DNA of 64,000 nucleotides, from positions 48,962,557 through 49,026,556 of the forward strand of contig CM026395.1 in NCBI GenBank assembly GCA_014843695.1, written 5' to 3'. Below are positions 21,093 through 33,069 of this stretch, in pieces; the first letter of the stretch is position 1, and each line of letters opens with the position of its first letter. This stretch comes from Archivesica marissinica (Eukaryota > Mollusca > Bivalvia > Venerida > Vesicomyidae). The notes below the pieces were generated by a model that had not been told where the DNA came from, did no database searches, and worked only from the letters and a program-made list of their open reading frames with translations. The position numbers and the translations under genes were made by a program.

Positions 21093-21334
21093 GTCCTGTT
21101 CTTTAAGCTTTAAGTTGAATAAGAGTAACCATCAAACATATTCTTACAGGAACACATGGGTATAGAATTTATACTAGAATGAAAAAACTTGATTAACTAG
21201 AAATATTATCTATACCTGCAGGTGTTTTTTATGCTACCCAAAATGGGAAGCACATATTCGTCGCTTTATCCTTCCAGCTATTCTTGCTATTTCTTAGCAG
21301 CCACTGTGCATTGTGTTGGGAGATGAACATTTTT

Positions 21335-21542
21335 AGATTAATCACTTGCAACCTCATTCCTGATGGAATCCAGCACCATAAGGGAGGCGTTGTGCAGTGC
21401 CTAAGGACACCATCACCGTGGTACTAACAGGTCTCAAACTCATAACCTCATTCCTGATGGAATCCAGCACCATAAGGGAGGCGTTGTGCAGTGCCTAAGG
21501 ACACCATCACTGTGGTACTAATAGGTCTCAAACTCACAAGCT
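21335..21542 (-). mobile_element. SINE family D fragment with internal 94-bp tandem duplication
   Basis: Inverted family-D sequence (ATTAATCAC, CCTCATTCCTGATGGAATCC, AAGGGAGG, CAGTGCCTAAGGACACCATC). The segment starting ACCTCATTCCTGATGGAATC occurs at 21351 and again at 21445, differing by a few bases. Confidence 0.65.
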
Positions 21543-22110
21543 CCTGGCTGACTCGTCTTTATTATGCCAACTTTTAATCTTGATAAAAGGGTACCGTGGT
21601 ATTTTTTGTTTAAGCCGATTAGTATTATTTAATTGGATTTGAAACTTGCATTCACTTCTGTATAGAATTGTACTGTTTTATTGCATCGATTGTTCAAAAT
21701 TTATGCATGTTCTACACGTTATTTTAATGTATTGTACATGTACCTGAAATCTGGGGTTTTGGTGTGGAAACAGTTGAATTTTTTCCGGTACAGTAAAGTT
21801 TAATTGTTCTCATGAATTTTGTTGTTTTAGATCAATACAAGGTCATTGGATATGACACAAGGTCGATGATGAACAATGGTTCTATTGAAGTATATAACTA
21901 CGGCTGATGAATTTCCATTGGCGACTGGTTATACTAGATGCATTGTCAAACAAAATTCCATGCAATTAAGCACTGTAGCTGGAAACTAAGCATCGTTCAG
22001 TGTAGCTTTACATTTTTACATGTGCAGCTCGACTTCCAGGCCGGACAGCAGTTTGTGATGTGAATCGATCCACATTTTATGAGAAACTTATCCTAATACA
22101 ATACAGCCAG
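21543..22110. other. Downstream of ZFP64-like gene, no recognised feature
   Basis: AT-rich sequence, possibly part of the 3' UTR or intergenic. No ORF supported. Confidence 0.4.
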
Positions 22111-22114
22111 CTGT

Positions 22115-22280
22115 ATTATTTGGGGTTTAAAGTCGCACCAACAGCTTAGGTCCTATGGCGACTCCAACTAATTATTGGTGGGAGGCAGATGTCTGCGAGC
22201 AGTATTGCAGGCACAGATGGTCACACGGATGTAGAATCACAGACCTTCCGCAACCAACTAGCAGGATCGAATCCCACTGG
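22115..22280. repeat. Dispersed repeat family E, copy 1
   Basis: GTCGCACCAACAGCTTAGG, CTATGGCGACTCCAACTAAT and TATTGGTGGGAGGCAGATG, then ACCTTCCGCAACCAACTAGC. The same order occurs at 25180-25322. Possibly another SINE; the ends were not determined. Confidence 0.55.
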
Positions 22281-22669
22281 GGTTAGTGAGAAAGCTAACC
22301 TAGTGATGAAGGCAAGTTATTTGAAGTCTTAATGATTGAAAGCGCATGACGACCCTGCCATACTTTTCTTCACAGATGAACAAATATTTGATAGGGGGAT
22401 TGGTACAAAATGATAACGAGCACTATATTGAATTGAGCCAAGGCTAATGGTCAAGGTGTTTAATAGAAATACAAGTAACATAGATCCATAATTATGATAA
22501 ATATTCACCCAAACATTCCAAGCACACATCATGCAACACGTATAAAAAGAAACATTGAATTAAACCTTCAATCCACATAAACGCCATCCAGCACCATAGA
22601 CGCCTTTCCACGCTGTTATCTGATCCCATACATATTGAGTACGTAGTACAGTGCGCCCAGTGCTTGGTA

Positions 22670-22802
22670 AATGTGGAGTAACGGGTTAATATGGAGTAAA
22701 GGGTAAATGTGGAGTAACGGGTTAATATGGAGTAAAGGTGGAGTAAAGGTGGAGTAACGAGTAAATGTGGAGTAAAGGGTAAATGTGGAGTAAAGGGTTA
22801 AA
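22670..22802. repeat. Degenerate GGAGTAA minisatellite
   Basis: Irregular units of AAATGTGGAGTAACGGGTTA and ATATGGAGTAAAGG type, 16-18 bases each, about eight copies. Confidence 0.8.
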
Positions 22803-23203
22803 CATGAAAAATTGATTGAAATAACTGAAGGTGTGCTGCAGTCATTTCAATCCATATTTGTGTTTCGTTGGTACAATAAAAGACAAGTTGCTGTATGAGG
22901 TTGTATAGGGCAAGTAAAACAATACAGATATTTGCAATGGATGGGGGTAGAGAACTTTATATTAGTACATGTACATGGTACACGTATCAATCTAAAATTG
23001 GAACAAGCTAAACATGTGGGTACATTTCACACATACATATGCCAAACAAAAATAATCAAATTGCTATATACAAATTACACACAACCACTTCTATGGTGCC
23101 AATTTAAAAATACATGTAACTGAAACTTTGGATTCAACAAGTTCCGTTTACACCGGAATAGAAATATGAATCTTAGACTAGTCTGAATTTTACAAGAATA
23201 CGG

Positions 23204-23288
23204 CTGCTCGAAGTAAAACAAGAGTGCTCGAAGTAAAACAAGAGTGCTCGAAGTAAAAACAAGAGTGCTCGAAGTAAAACAAGAGTTG
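23204..23288. repeat. 20-bp tandem repeat, 4 copies
   Basis: Units GCTCGAAGTAAAACAAGAGT, one with an extra A. Confidence 0.9.
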
Positions 23289-24310
23289 GTGGCCATGTGA
23301 TATTTGACCTCTAAGGCTGACCTTGAAATTAATGTGGGGAAATGTTATTTCATTATTGATTAAAGGATTGAAAAGTAAATTATTAACAAGATTTGGCTAT
23401 AAACTATGTACAACAAGTGACCCCCAAGTGTGTGTGTGCTGCAATTTTGAACCCAGTGGCACAATTTGAATAGGAGAAAATATTGTTCAAAGTAATTGTG
23501 AATTGTAAATATCAATGCAAACAATAAAACAAGCATCCTTTTGAACAAAGCATAAATAAGCCGATGTTCAAATTATATACTACTAATATTAATACAATGT
23601 ATAGAAATCAATAACACAATTGTTTATAATGGCCTGAATCATTTTAGTCTAATGGATTAATCCTTTTCTATCCGTTCACGATCGGCTATAGTGACCCAGT
23701 TACTCACAAATTGAGAACGGAACTTTAGTTCATCGCAATTCTGGTGTTCTTGATAAAACTAAGATAAAACTCTGTACAGCATATTTCTTAATTGGACATT
23801 TTAATAGAGTTTAACAAATTCTATACCTGTCTATATACAGTCAGTCCAGCCTGTGTTAATTACCTTCTCATATTTAACATCAACTATCAAAAACCAACAC
23901 CGAAACATTGTACAGCCCGAGTTTAGACCAACATTTTAATTGAGTTTAACAAATTCTATACATCTGTCTATATACAGTCTGGTCTGTGTTGAGCACCTCA
24001 TGCGATTTACAACTATCCAAAACCAGTCCCAAGACCATTCTCCTGTCAAGCAATGTCTGAATAGATTCGCGACTGGTTTTTGATAGTTGTTCTTAAATCG
24101 TCAGTCGTAACTGAGCTGCTACTCATATATAATAGCGTGTAACTGTTTGTGTGTATATAACCAAGATCGTGAGACCGGCATACCCGATCATATCATTAGC
24201 AGTATAGAATTGCAATCTTAATATTTTTCCAGTTTCTATTCGGAGTATCTTATAAATTAATAAACAAAGTATAATGTGGTATACTAGAACCTGTGCCATA
24301 AGCAAGCCTC
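23289..24310. other. No recognised gene
   Basis: Low-complexity AT-rich sequence. Short similar segments (ATTTTAATAGAGTTTAACAA at about 23800 and a near copy at about 23933) suggest an old local duplication of roughly 130 bases. Confidence 0.4.
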
Positions 24311-24313
24311 CCC

Positions 24314-24483
24314 CACCCCGTGTTAATTGTTTCCAAGAACATCATTGTCTGTCCTCATCAACAATAAGCAAGGACGTGTTAATTGTTTCCAAGAACATCA
24401 TTGTCTGTCCTCATCAACAATAAGCAAGGACGTGTTAATTGTTTCCAAGAACATCATTGTCTGTCATCATCAACAATAAGCTT
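24314..24483. repeat. 56-bp tandem repeat, about 3 copies
   Basis: Units contain CGTGTTAATTGTTTCCAAGA, ACATCATTGTCTGTCCTCAT and CAACAATAAGCAAGGA; the third copy has CATCATC. Confidence 0.9.
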
Positions 24484-25179
24484 TACTATCCTCCACATGG
24501 AACCAATATATTTCACAGCGAAAACATAAGTACCCAGTAGTGGTGGGAAAAAAATCCATGTTTCCCCACAACGTTGGTTATAAAACGATTTCCGGTCTAC
24601 ATCGCTAGCTAAAGAAATTTGATTGGTTGAGCCTGAGATTTACTGAACCAATCAGAAGCTTGAGACCGAGCTCGAGATTGGAGAAAGGTTTTATAACCCC
24701 GGGAGGCCTAGAACCTAAGATTTGTCAACAGAAATAAGGGGTGGAGAACGGTATATACAAGGGCTTCTAACAAGTGCTAGATGGGCGGTCATTGACCTTT
24801 TAAATTTATTCTTAAATCCAAAAAGCCGTTAAAAATTCGGTCCATTATATATAGGTTATAAAACGTTCAAAACATGCCTGAAACTAGAGTTCCAATCAAC
24901 AGAATTGGGTAATTTACACCTCTGGACCACACACAATTAAACTTTAATTGCAAAATACTGCCCGTGATGGATGCCAATAAAACAGCAAACTGTCGCATTT
25001 AAACAGGGTCCGAAGTGTGAACCACAACAGGTTAAATTTACGATTACCCGGGTATATACCTAAATCTGGTTTGTTGAAATAGCATCTCTCTTAATATCTG
25101 CACAATCTGATAAAACAAATCATCCTTACTGTGAGCAGTGAATACAACATGAAATTGATGTTTTTCCCATTTGTTCTTG

Positions 25180-25322
25180 TTGCTTAATGTCGCACAAACA
25201 GATTAGGTTATATGGCGACTCATCTGCCATTATTGGTGGAGGAAGATGCCGGGTGCCTCTCCTAGCAGTAGCACACAGATAGAACCACCTACCTACCGCA
25301 AGCCAGCTGGATAGACCAAATT
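25180..25322. repeat. Dispersed repeat family E, copy 2
   Basis: GTCGCACAAACAGATTAGG, ATGGCGACTCATCTGCCATT and TATTGGTGGAGGAAGATG, then CTACCGCAAGCCAGCTGG. Same order as 22115-22280. Confidence 0.55.
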
Positions 25323-25440
25323 GATATGATAAAACTGTTGCAACTTGCTTGCAGTTATTCCAATTAATTATAGTGACTTAATTTCCTGGTAAAGATGATT
25401 TGTATGTATCGGGTTGCAGAAGACGAACACTAAGTATTAA

Positions 25441-25585
25441 CTCTTTGCATGCTGGGTAAAAACAATGCCTATAAATACATCAAATAATTGTAGCAGATGA
25501 GAATTTATTAATATCTCTTATTTGTTACTGAAAACTCTGGAAATATGTCTATTTGATGTTACTTTCACCGCTAGCGCACAAAGAG
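25441..25585. mobile_element. TTAA-flanked MITE, copy 2
   Basis: 145 bases with TIRs CTCTTTGCATGCTGGGTAAA and, at the right, GCTAGCGCACAAAGAG. The left flank is TTAA (25437-25440); the right flank TCGA is probably a mutated TTAA. Compare 10444-10911. Confidence 0.65.
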
Positions 25586-25768
25586 TCGAGCGTCAATAAT
25601 CTGAAAACTTCCAATAAATCACTCAGTCACAACATCGTATTTATGAATTATGCAACGCAAGCCGGAAAATTTCATGGGCTATGTAATATGATTCACCCTC
25701 TTTTTTTAATACAAAAGTGTGGTTGTATCCTAAATCTTTTTCTTCCCCGGCAGTCTGAAATAGCAAAG

Positions 25769-26520
25769 ATGAGTTTATTATACATGCAGTTATACTAAGT
25801 GTAAATATTGAGTTTATTATACATGCAGTTATACTAAGTGTAAATATTGAGTTTATTATACATGCAGTTATACTAAGTGTAAATATTGAGTTTATTATAC
25901 ATGCAGTTATACTAAGTGTAAATATTGAGTTTATTATACATGCAGTTATACTAAGTGTAAATATTGAGTTTATTATACATGCAGTTATACTAAGTGTAAA
26001 TATTGAGTTTATTATACATGCAGTTATACTAAGTGTAAATATTGAGTTTATTATACATGCAGTTATACTAAGTGTAAATATTGAGTTTATTATACATGTA
26101 GTTATACTAAGTGTAAATATTGAGTTTATTATACATGTAGTTATAATAAGTGTAAATATTGAGTTTATTATACATGTAGTTATAATAAGTGTAAATATTG
26201 AGTTTATTATACATGTAGTTATACTAAGTGTAAATATTGAGTTTATTATACATGTAGTTATACTAAGTGTAAATATTGAGTTTATTATACATGTAGTTAT
26301 AATAAGTGTAAATATTGAGTTTGTTATACATGTAGTTATAATAAGTGTAAATATTGAGTTTATTATACATGTAGTTATAATACGTGTAAATATTGAGTTT
26401 ATTATACATGTAGTTATAATAAGTGTAAATATTGAGTTTGTTATACATGTAGTTATAATAAGTGTAAATATTGAGTTTATTATACATGTAGTTATAATAA
26501 GTGTAAATATTGAGTTTGTT
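25769..26520. repeat. 39-bp minisatellite, about 19 copies
   Basis: Units contain GAGTTTATTATACATGCAGT and TATACTAAGTGTAAATATT. The left half has CATGCAG and the right half CATGTAG with ATAATAAG, so there is a clear polarity of variants. Confidence 0.94.
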
Positions 26521-26832
26521 ATACATGTATGTAACCCGACTTACGTGTACATGTATGTAACCCGACTTACGTGTACATGTATGTAACCCGACTTACGTGT
26601 ACATGTATGTAACCCGACTTACGTGTACATGTATGTAACCCGACTTACGTGTACATGTATGTAACCCGACTTACGTGTACATGTATGTAACCCGACTTAC
26701 GTGTACATGTATGTAACCCGACTTACGTGTACATGTATGTAACCCGACTTACGTGTACATGTATGTAACCCGACTTACATGTACATATATATAACCTGAC
26801 TTACGTGTACATATATGTAACCTGACTTACTG
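26521..26832. repeat. 26-bp minisatellite, about 12 copies, abutting the 39-bp array
   Basis: Units contain GTATGTAACCCGACTTACGT and GTACAT; the last two units are diverged. The junction with the 39-bp array lies in a shared TTATACATGTA string with no spacer. Confidence 0.93.
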
Positions 26833-26928
26833 TAAGACATAATACATCTGTAAGACAATTTCTCAGAAAAGAAATTATTTTTTGCGTTAAATGTAAAAAT
26901 CTCTCATTTTTAACTCTATTTAAATCTA

Positions 26929-27096
26929 CAGTCAAACCTATCTTATGCAGCCAGCAAAGGGAATCACAGAAACTGGCTGCTTAGCTCAGGTGACTGCTTA
27001 ATAAAGATCAAATGTATAATAAAACATATCTGGAAACTGACTGCTTAATACAGGTTGGTTGCTTAATAGAGGTGATCACTAACACAGGTTTGACAG
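26929..27096. mobile_element. TA-flanked MITE, 168 bp, Tigger/pogo-like ends
   Basis: Bounded by TA dinucleotides, with ends CAGTCAAACCTATCTTATG and CACAGGTTTGACAG (near-perfect inverted repeats). The interior repeats TGGCTGCTTA-type motifs. A second copy at 36785-37227 is split by another insertion. Confidence 0.7.
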
Positions 27097-27253
27097 TATT
27101 GCCACTTCTGTAGATCTATAAAAAATCATCTTATTCTTTGTGACCTTTCATTGCATAATATTATTAATTACTATGGTAACCGTACATGTATGTATGTATA
27201 TACGGTATGTGTAATTTGCTATTGTTAACTTATGACACGTAAATTTTAAAAAA

Positions 27254-27295
27254 CAGAAGGGCCATGATGGCGCTGTATCGCTCACCTGACTCAAT
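27254..27295. repeat. Dispersed motif, GGGCCATGATGGCGCTGTAT type
   Basis: The string AAGGGCCATGATGGCGCTGT followed by ATCGCTCACCTGA resembles a dispersed repeat end I recall from bivalve and gastropod genomes. This is memory-based and only weakly supports a mollusc origin. Confidence 0.35.
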
Positions 27296-28058
27296 TTTTT
27301 ACCCAGGGGTCACCATTTTAACAACTTTGAAATAGCATACATCGATCATTCCTACCATATGTAGCCAAAATTCGACCGGTGGTCCATGAGAAGATGCTTG
27401 AAGACTTTGTATTATTTTTAGACATCTTGTATTTACAAACAACCTCCAGTTTAACAAATCTGAAACAGTTTCACCCATGGACAATAACTGATATGTTGCT
27501 ACCAAGCGATTTGGATTGCGGTAACAAAAAATGAAATTAGGTAAGTGTAAATTTGTTGTTTCGAACGCTAGATAAAATACGACATTTTTGGTAAAATAAT
27601 ATCGTCATAAATATCAAAATACACCATAAGTTAGCACCACACGATAAATTGCCCAAACATGACAAAAAGAAGAGCATGATTTTGTACTATACCTAATCGG
27701 CAGCTATTTTTGCTTAAATTACGACTGTCGTGCAACAATAAACAGATTTAGTACCGGTATTTGGGCAGGAAAGTGGACGAGAAGACGAACAAGCGCTAAT
27801 TGAAACAAAAGTTACATGTACATGATCAAATTAAATAAAAACGATCAGTCAAGGAACCGTGGCTCGACGAGTTTAGCTGGGCCCTTGGCATTTTAAAATT
27901 CTTACGACGAGTAACAATTTATTAAGGGCAGGACGATTTTATTGGTCACAGGGCGAGTAGGCTTCAAAATAATTGTACACACTTGAAGTAGCATATAGCA
28001 TCTTCAATGCTAATCATTTCAGAAAACCGGACGGAAACTGGTAACCCCTTGATTTCTA
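27296..28058. other. No recognised gene
   Basis: Unique AT-rich sequence; no ORF with family resemblance and no repeat recognised. Confidence 0.4.
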
Positions 28059-28059
28059 A

Positions 28060-28607
28060 CAGGTTTCTAATTTATTCCAGGCCCCAGCATTCTGACATGG
28101 TATCAAATTGATTGTACAGTCCAACCATGTTAGCAAACTTCTATAATTTATTCCAGGCCCCAGAGTTCTGACATGATATCAAATTGATTGTACAGTCCAA
28201 CCATGTTAGCAAACTTCTAATTTACTCCAGGCCCCAGAGTTCTGACATGGTATCAAATTGATTGTACAGTCCAACCATGTTAGCAAACTTCTAATTTACT
28301 CCAGGCCCCAGAGTTCTGACATGATATCAAATTGATTGTACAGTCCAACCATGTTAGCAAACTTCTAATTTACTCCAGGCCCCAGAGTTCTGACATGATA
28401 TCAAATTGATTGTACAGTCCAACCATGTTAGCAAACTTCTAATTTACTCCAGGCCCCAGAGTTCTGACATGATATCAAATTGATTGTACAGTCCAACCAT
28501 GTTAGCAAACTTCTAATTTACTCCAGGCCCCAGAGTTCTGACATGATATCAAATTGATTGTACAGTCCAACCATGTTAGCAAACTTCTATAATTTATTCC
28601 AGGGCCC
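28060..28607. repeat. 74-bp tandem repeat, about 7 copies
   Basis: Units contain TTCTAATTTACTCCAGGCCC, CAGAGTTCTGACATGATATC, AAATTGATTGTACAGTCCAA and CCATGTTAGCAAAC. Outer units carry TTATTCC in place of TTACTCC. Confidence 0.92.
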
Positions 28608-28904
28608 AGTAAGTTATTAATGATGGAGGAAAACATAATAACAAGAAATAATAAGAAAACAATAAAACCATGTTGAGGTTTTGCTGCTGTAGAGGATACG
28701 GTAAAAGTGGACAGATAGATGGCAACAGCAAGGTCTCCCCCTGATGGGGTGGAGCGGGGAGAGGGTAAGGGAGATCAATGTAATTTTGAACCTTACCTGT
28801 ACTCTTCCTAACACAACTACCAACACACCCCCATCCGCCATTGGCTGACAGTCTGTATTTGTTATTATATGATGTTGGGGTACCATGCCCTGCAATGATT
28901 AATA

Positions 28905-29015
28905 ACTCTTAGCATGCTTAATAAAGGTTCAAATAATTATAGCAGGCGACAATTCATTAAATATTGTTTTTCTAATTTGTTTAATGAAAACTCTGGAAAT
29001 ATGTCATGGAATTTC
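28905..29015. mobile_element. TTAA-type MITE fragment, copy 3
   Basis: Begins TAACTCTTAGCATGCTTAAT and continues through GTTCAAATAATTATAGCAG and GAAAACTCTGGAAATATGTC like copies 1 and 2; the right terminus is not present. Confidence 0.55.
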
Positions 29016-29314
29016 ATTAGAACGCATCTTCAACCCTCGGGTGGAAATCCCACCTTCTCTGCAACTGCTGGGGGTGCTAGATTCACCTTATACGTTGCCA
29101 GCATTATAGAAACGATACATTAATACGATTTGTTAATATGAAAATACAATAGATCTAAATAATAAGAGAAAGGCATACTAAAAGTTAGAATATATAATAC
29201 ATTGTACATACATAAATATACATCTAGACTTTCTGTATCTGTATATCATATGAAGTTAGAACATTACACCATAAACCACGACCATCTCTAACCAAACACA
29301 CATCCCATTTGGAA

Positions 29315-29533
29315 GTTGTAATAGCACAGTGGTAGCGTGTTAACTTCAGGTGCGAAAGGCCCGTAGTTTGCGCCCCCGCTACGATTGTGCCCTTAGGCAA
29401 GGCATTTAAATTCCACATTGCCCCTTCTCTCTCCCTCGTGGCGATGGATTCCATCAGGAATGAGGTCGCGAGGGTGATTAATACAAGTGGTTAAAATTGT
29501 TTTGCAATCAAGTTAAAATAAATTTATATAAAA
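29315..29533 (+). mobile_element. SINE family D copy
   Basis: Head GCACAGTGGTAGCGTGTTAA with B-like GTAGTTTGCGCCCC, CTACGATTGTGCCCTTAGGC, CCCTTCTCTCTCCCTC, GGATTCCATCAGGAATGAGG and a 3' AAGTTAAAATAAATTTATA. The most complete family-D copy here. Confidence 0.78.
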
Positions 29534-29544
29534 ACTTTTAAAAA

Positions 29545-29684
29545 AGCATCCCGGGTGTTACAATACATAAAGCATCCCGGGTGTTACAATACATAAAGCA
29601 TCCCGGGTGTTACAATACATAAAGCATCCCGGGTGTTACAATACATAAAGCATCCCGGGTGTTACAATACATAAAGCTTCCCGG
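29545..29684. repeat. 26-bp minisatellite, left part
   Basis: About 5.5 units of GCATCCCGGGTGTTACAATA plus CATAAA. It stops abruptly at CCCGG where the foldback element begins; the same array resumes in the same orientation at 31635. Confidence 0.93.
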
Positions 29685-31634
29685 TGTCACATGAGATTTT
29701 CACCCGCGCGTGAAAAAAATGCCGTGAGATTTTCACCCCCCCCCCCTATGAGATTTTCACCCGCCACCCAATATTTTTGTCAAATGTTGTTGTTGCTGTG
29801 TTGCTTCTATCTTATGGTATGTGAGAGTCATCTGACTATTTTATATATGGTGGTGACAAAATTGAAAGAGTTGCAGGGGGTGGGGTGAAAATCTCATAGC
29901 CATGATATTTTCACCCGCGGGTGAAGATATCATGGCCATGAGATTTTCACCCCCCCTTAATTGTCTTAAAGCAATACAACAACATATCCATTGAAATAGC
30001 ACAACTTTCAATTGACTGAGTGTGCAGTAGTGGGGAATTGTACTCATTATATAAAGAATTAATAGACGCACCTACCATTCACCTCAAAATTTGTCGCTTT
30101 TTGATTTTTAAATTCCTTGTATATCTTGGAATATGACTAATGTTGATGCTGTATTGCTTCTATCTCATGGTATTGGAGAGAAATATGACTATTTCAAACA
30201 TGATGGTGACATAATTGAAAGAGTTGCTGGGGGGGGGGGTGAAGATCTCATAGCCATGATATTTTGACCCGCGGGTGAATATATCATGGCCATGAGATTT
30301 TCACTCCCCACCTCCCCCTCTAATTGTCTTAAAGGAAAACAACAGGTGGGGGGGGGGTGGATATCATGACCATGATATTTCCACCCGTGCCCCCAATAAT
30401 AATTTTTAAAGTGATATAAAAACATATGGAAAACTTCAGTCATGTAAATCAAACATGATGTTTTTAGTGGGCATATGAAATAATGTAGTTCTTACCGATG
30501 AGCTATACAAAAGGGCTTTACTGATATATTATTTTATTATTTTCTTCATACTGTGGCAGAAATGGTGATGTACATAACTATTAGTGAGATTATTAGGGTG
30601 TAGGGGTGAGGTTGCGATTAAGTTATCGCCATTTTAATATGATGAAATAGAGGTGCAGACATTGAAAATACCATATCACTGTCAAAGGTATTATGAAAGT
30701 GATACCCGCCCGTTCCCACCATTTCAATATTTCAAATCCATGTGTTGGTTTTGCTGTGTGTTATGCATACACCCTGGTCGTTTCTAGTTCAATTTACTTG
30801 GTGAATATGGACCGTGTACATATGCAACCACTGTAGACCTAGTCCATGGTCTGCATTGTTCTCATTTAGTCAGAAATATCAGACATGCTTCTAACAAAAA
30901 GTATAGATTATCATCATGTGCAGGAATGATGTATACAAATTATTTGTACACAAATTGCAAATTCAGCCATATTGTATCATGTCACAGTCTGAGTAACCAA
31001 TACAATAGGGGTGAAAATCTCATGGCCATGATATCTTCACCTCCCCCCCCCCCAGCAACTCTTTCAAATTTGCCACCATCATATTTGAAATAGTCATATT
31101 TCTCTCCCATACCATGAGATAGAAGCAATACGGCAATATGACATTAGTCATATTCCATGATATACAAGGAAAAAATCAAAAATAAAAAGCGACAAATTTT
31201 AAGGTGAATGGTAGGTGCAACTATTAGTTCTTTATATAATGAGTACAATTCCCCACTACCGCACACTCAGTCAATTGGAAGTTGTGCTATGTCAATGGAT
31301 ATGTTGCTTAAGACAATTAGGGGGGGTGAAAATCTCATGGCCATGATATCTTCACCCACGGGTGAAAATATCATGGCCATGAGATTCCCCCCCTGCAAAT
31401 CTTTCAATTTTGTCACCACCATATATAAAATAGTCAGATGACTCTCACATACCATAAGATAGAAGCAACACAGCAACAACAACGTTTGACAAAAATATTG
31501 GGGGGCGGGTGAAAGTCTCATGGGGGGGGGGAAATCTCATGGCATTTATGCTGTATGCAATAACAATATTCATGAAAATTATCATGAAAATGCCGCGCGA
31601 TATTATCACCTGCGGGTGAAAATATCATATGACA
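29685..31634. mobile_element. Foldback (long inverted-repeat) element with nested palindromes
   Basis: The ends are TGTCACATGAGATTTTCACC and, inverted, TGTCATATGATATTTTCACC. The left arm (about 29690-30235) pairs with the right arm (about 31020-31560) over roughly 500 bases. Shared inverted landmarks include GTTGCTTCTATCTTATGGTA, TAGTCAGATGA and TGAGTGTGC. Within each arm, GGCCATG, CACCCGCGGGTG and TCATGGCCATGA make local palindromes of up to about 68 bases. No transposase ORF is seen. It interrupts the 26-bp minisatellite. Confidence 0.75.
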
Positions 31635-31892
31635 ACGCGGGTGTTACAATACATAAAGCATCCCGGGTGTTACAATACATAAAGCATCCCGGGTGTTACA
31701 ATACATAAAGCTTCCCGGGTGTTACAATACATAAAGCATCCCGGGTGTTACAATACATAAAGCATCCCGGGTGTTACAATACATAAAACATCCCGGGTGT
31801 TACAATACATAAAGCATCCCGGGTGTTACAATACATAAAGCATCCCGGGTGTTACAATACATAAAGCATCCCGGGTGTTACAATACATACCC
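31635..31892. repeat. 26-bp minisatellite, right part
   Basis: About 10 units of the same monomer as at 29545-29684; one unit has GCTTCCC. It resumes mid-unit (CGCGGGTGTTAC) after the foldback end, as expected if the element inserted into a pre-existing array. Confidence 0.93.
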
Positions 31893-32022
31893 GATGTTTA
31901 GCCATTATCAAATCTTTGCCTTGTTTTTGCAATCCTTCAAACGTCATAAGCGCTGAATCCTGTAAAAAGTAAAACAAAAACCTCTTCACCTGTGTAACAA
32001 ATTCAGGGTAAATGTCCTTTGA

Positions 32023-33069
32023 TAAGAAATATTGTTATTGCATACAGCATAAAATATTGTTATTGCATACAGCATAAAATATTGTTATTGCATACAGCAT
32101 AGAATATTGTTATTGCATACAGCATAAAATATTGTTATTGCATACAGCATAGAATATTGTTATTGCATACAGCATAGAATATTGTTATTGCATACAGCAT
32201 AGAATATTGTTATTGCATACAGCATAGAATATTGTTATTGCATACAGCATAAAATATTGTTATTGCATACAGCATAAAATATTGTTATTGCATACAGCAT
32301 AGAATATTGTTATTGCATACAGCATAGAATATTGTTATTGCATACAGCATAGAATATTGTTATTGCATACAGCATAGAATATTGTTATTGCATACAGCAT
32401 AGAATATTGTTATTGCATACAGCATAAAATATTGTTATTGCATACAGCATAGAATATTGTTATTGCATACAGCATAGAATATTGTTATTGCATACAGCAT
32501 AGAATATTGTTATTGCATACAGCATAGAATATTTTATTGCATACAGCATAGAATATTGTTATTGCATACAGCATAGAATATTGTTATTGCATACAGCATA
32601 GAATATTGTTATTGCATACAGCATAGAATATTGTTATTGCATACAGCATAGAATATTGTTATTGCATACAGCACAGAATATTGTTATTGCATACAGCATA
32701 GAATATTGTTATTGCATACAGCATAAAATATTGTTATTGCATACAGCATAGAATATTGTTATTGCATACAGCATAGAATATTGTTATTGCATACAGCATA
32801 TAATATTGTTATTGCATACAGCATAGAATATTGTTATTGCATACAGCATAGAATATTGTTATTGCATACAGCATAGAATATTGTTATTGCATACAGCATA
32901 GAATATTGTTATTGCATACAGCATAGAATATTGTTATTGCATACAGCATAAAATATTGTTATTGCATACAGCATAGAATATTGTTATTGCATACAGCATA
33001 GTATTGTTATTGCATACAGCATAGAATATTGTTATTGCATACAGCATAGAATATTGTTATTGCATACAG
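32023..33069. repeat. 25-bp minisatellite, left block (runs into gap)
   Basis: Tandem units containing ATTGTTATTGCATACAGCAT with AGAAT or AAAAT variants. The reverse complement of the monomer occurs once inside the foldback element at 31547-31570. Confidence 0.95.
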
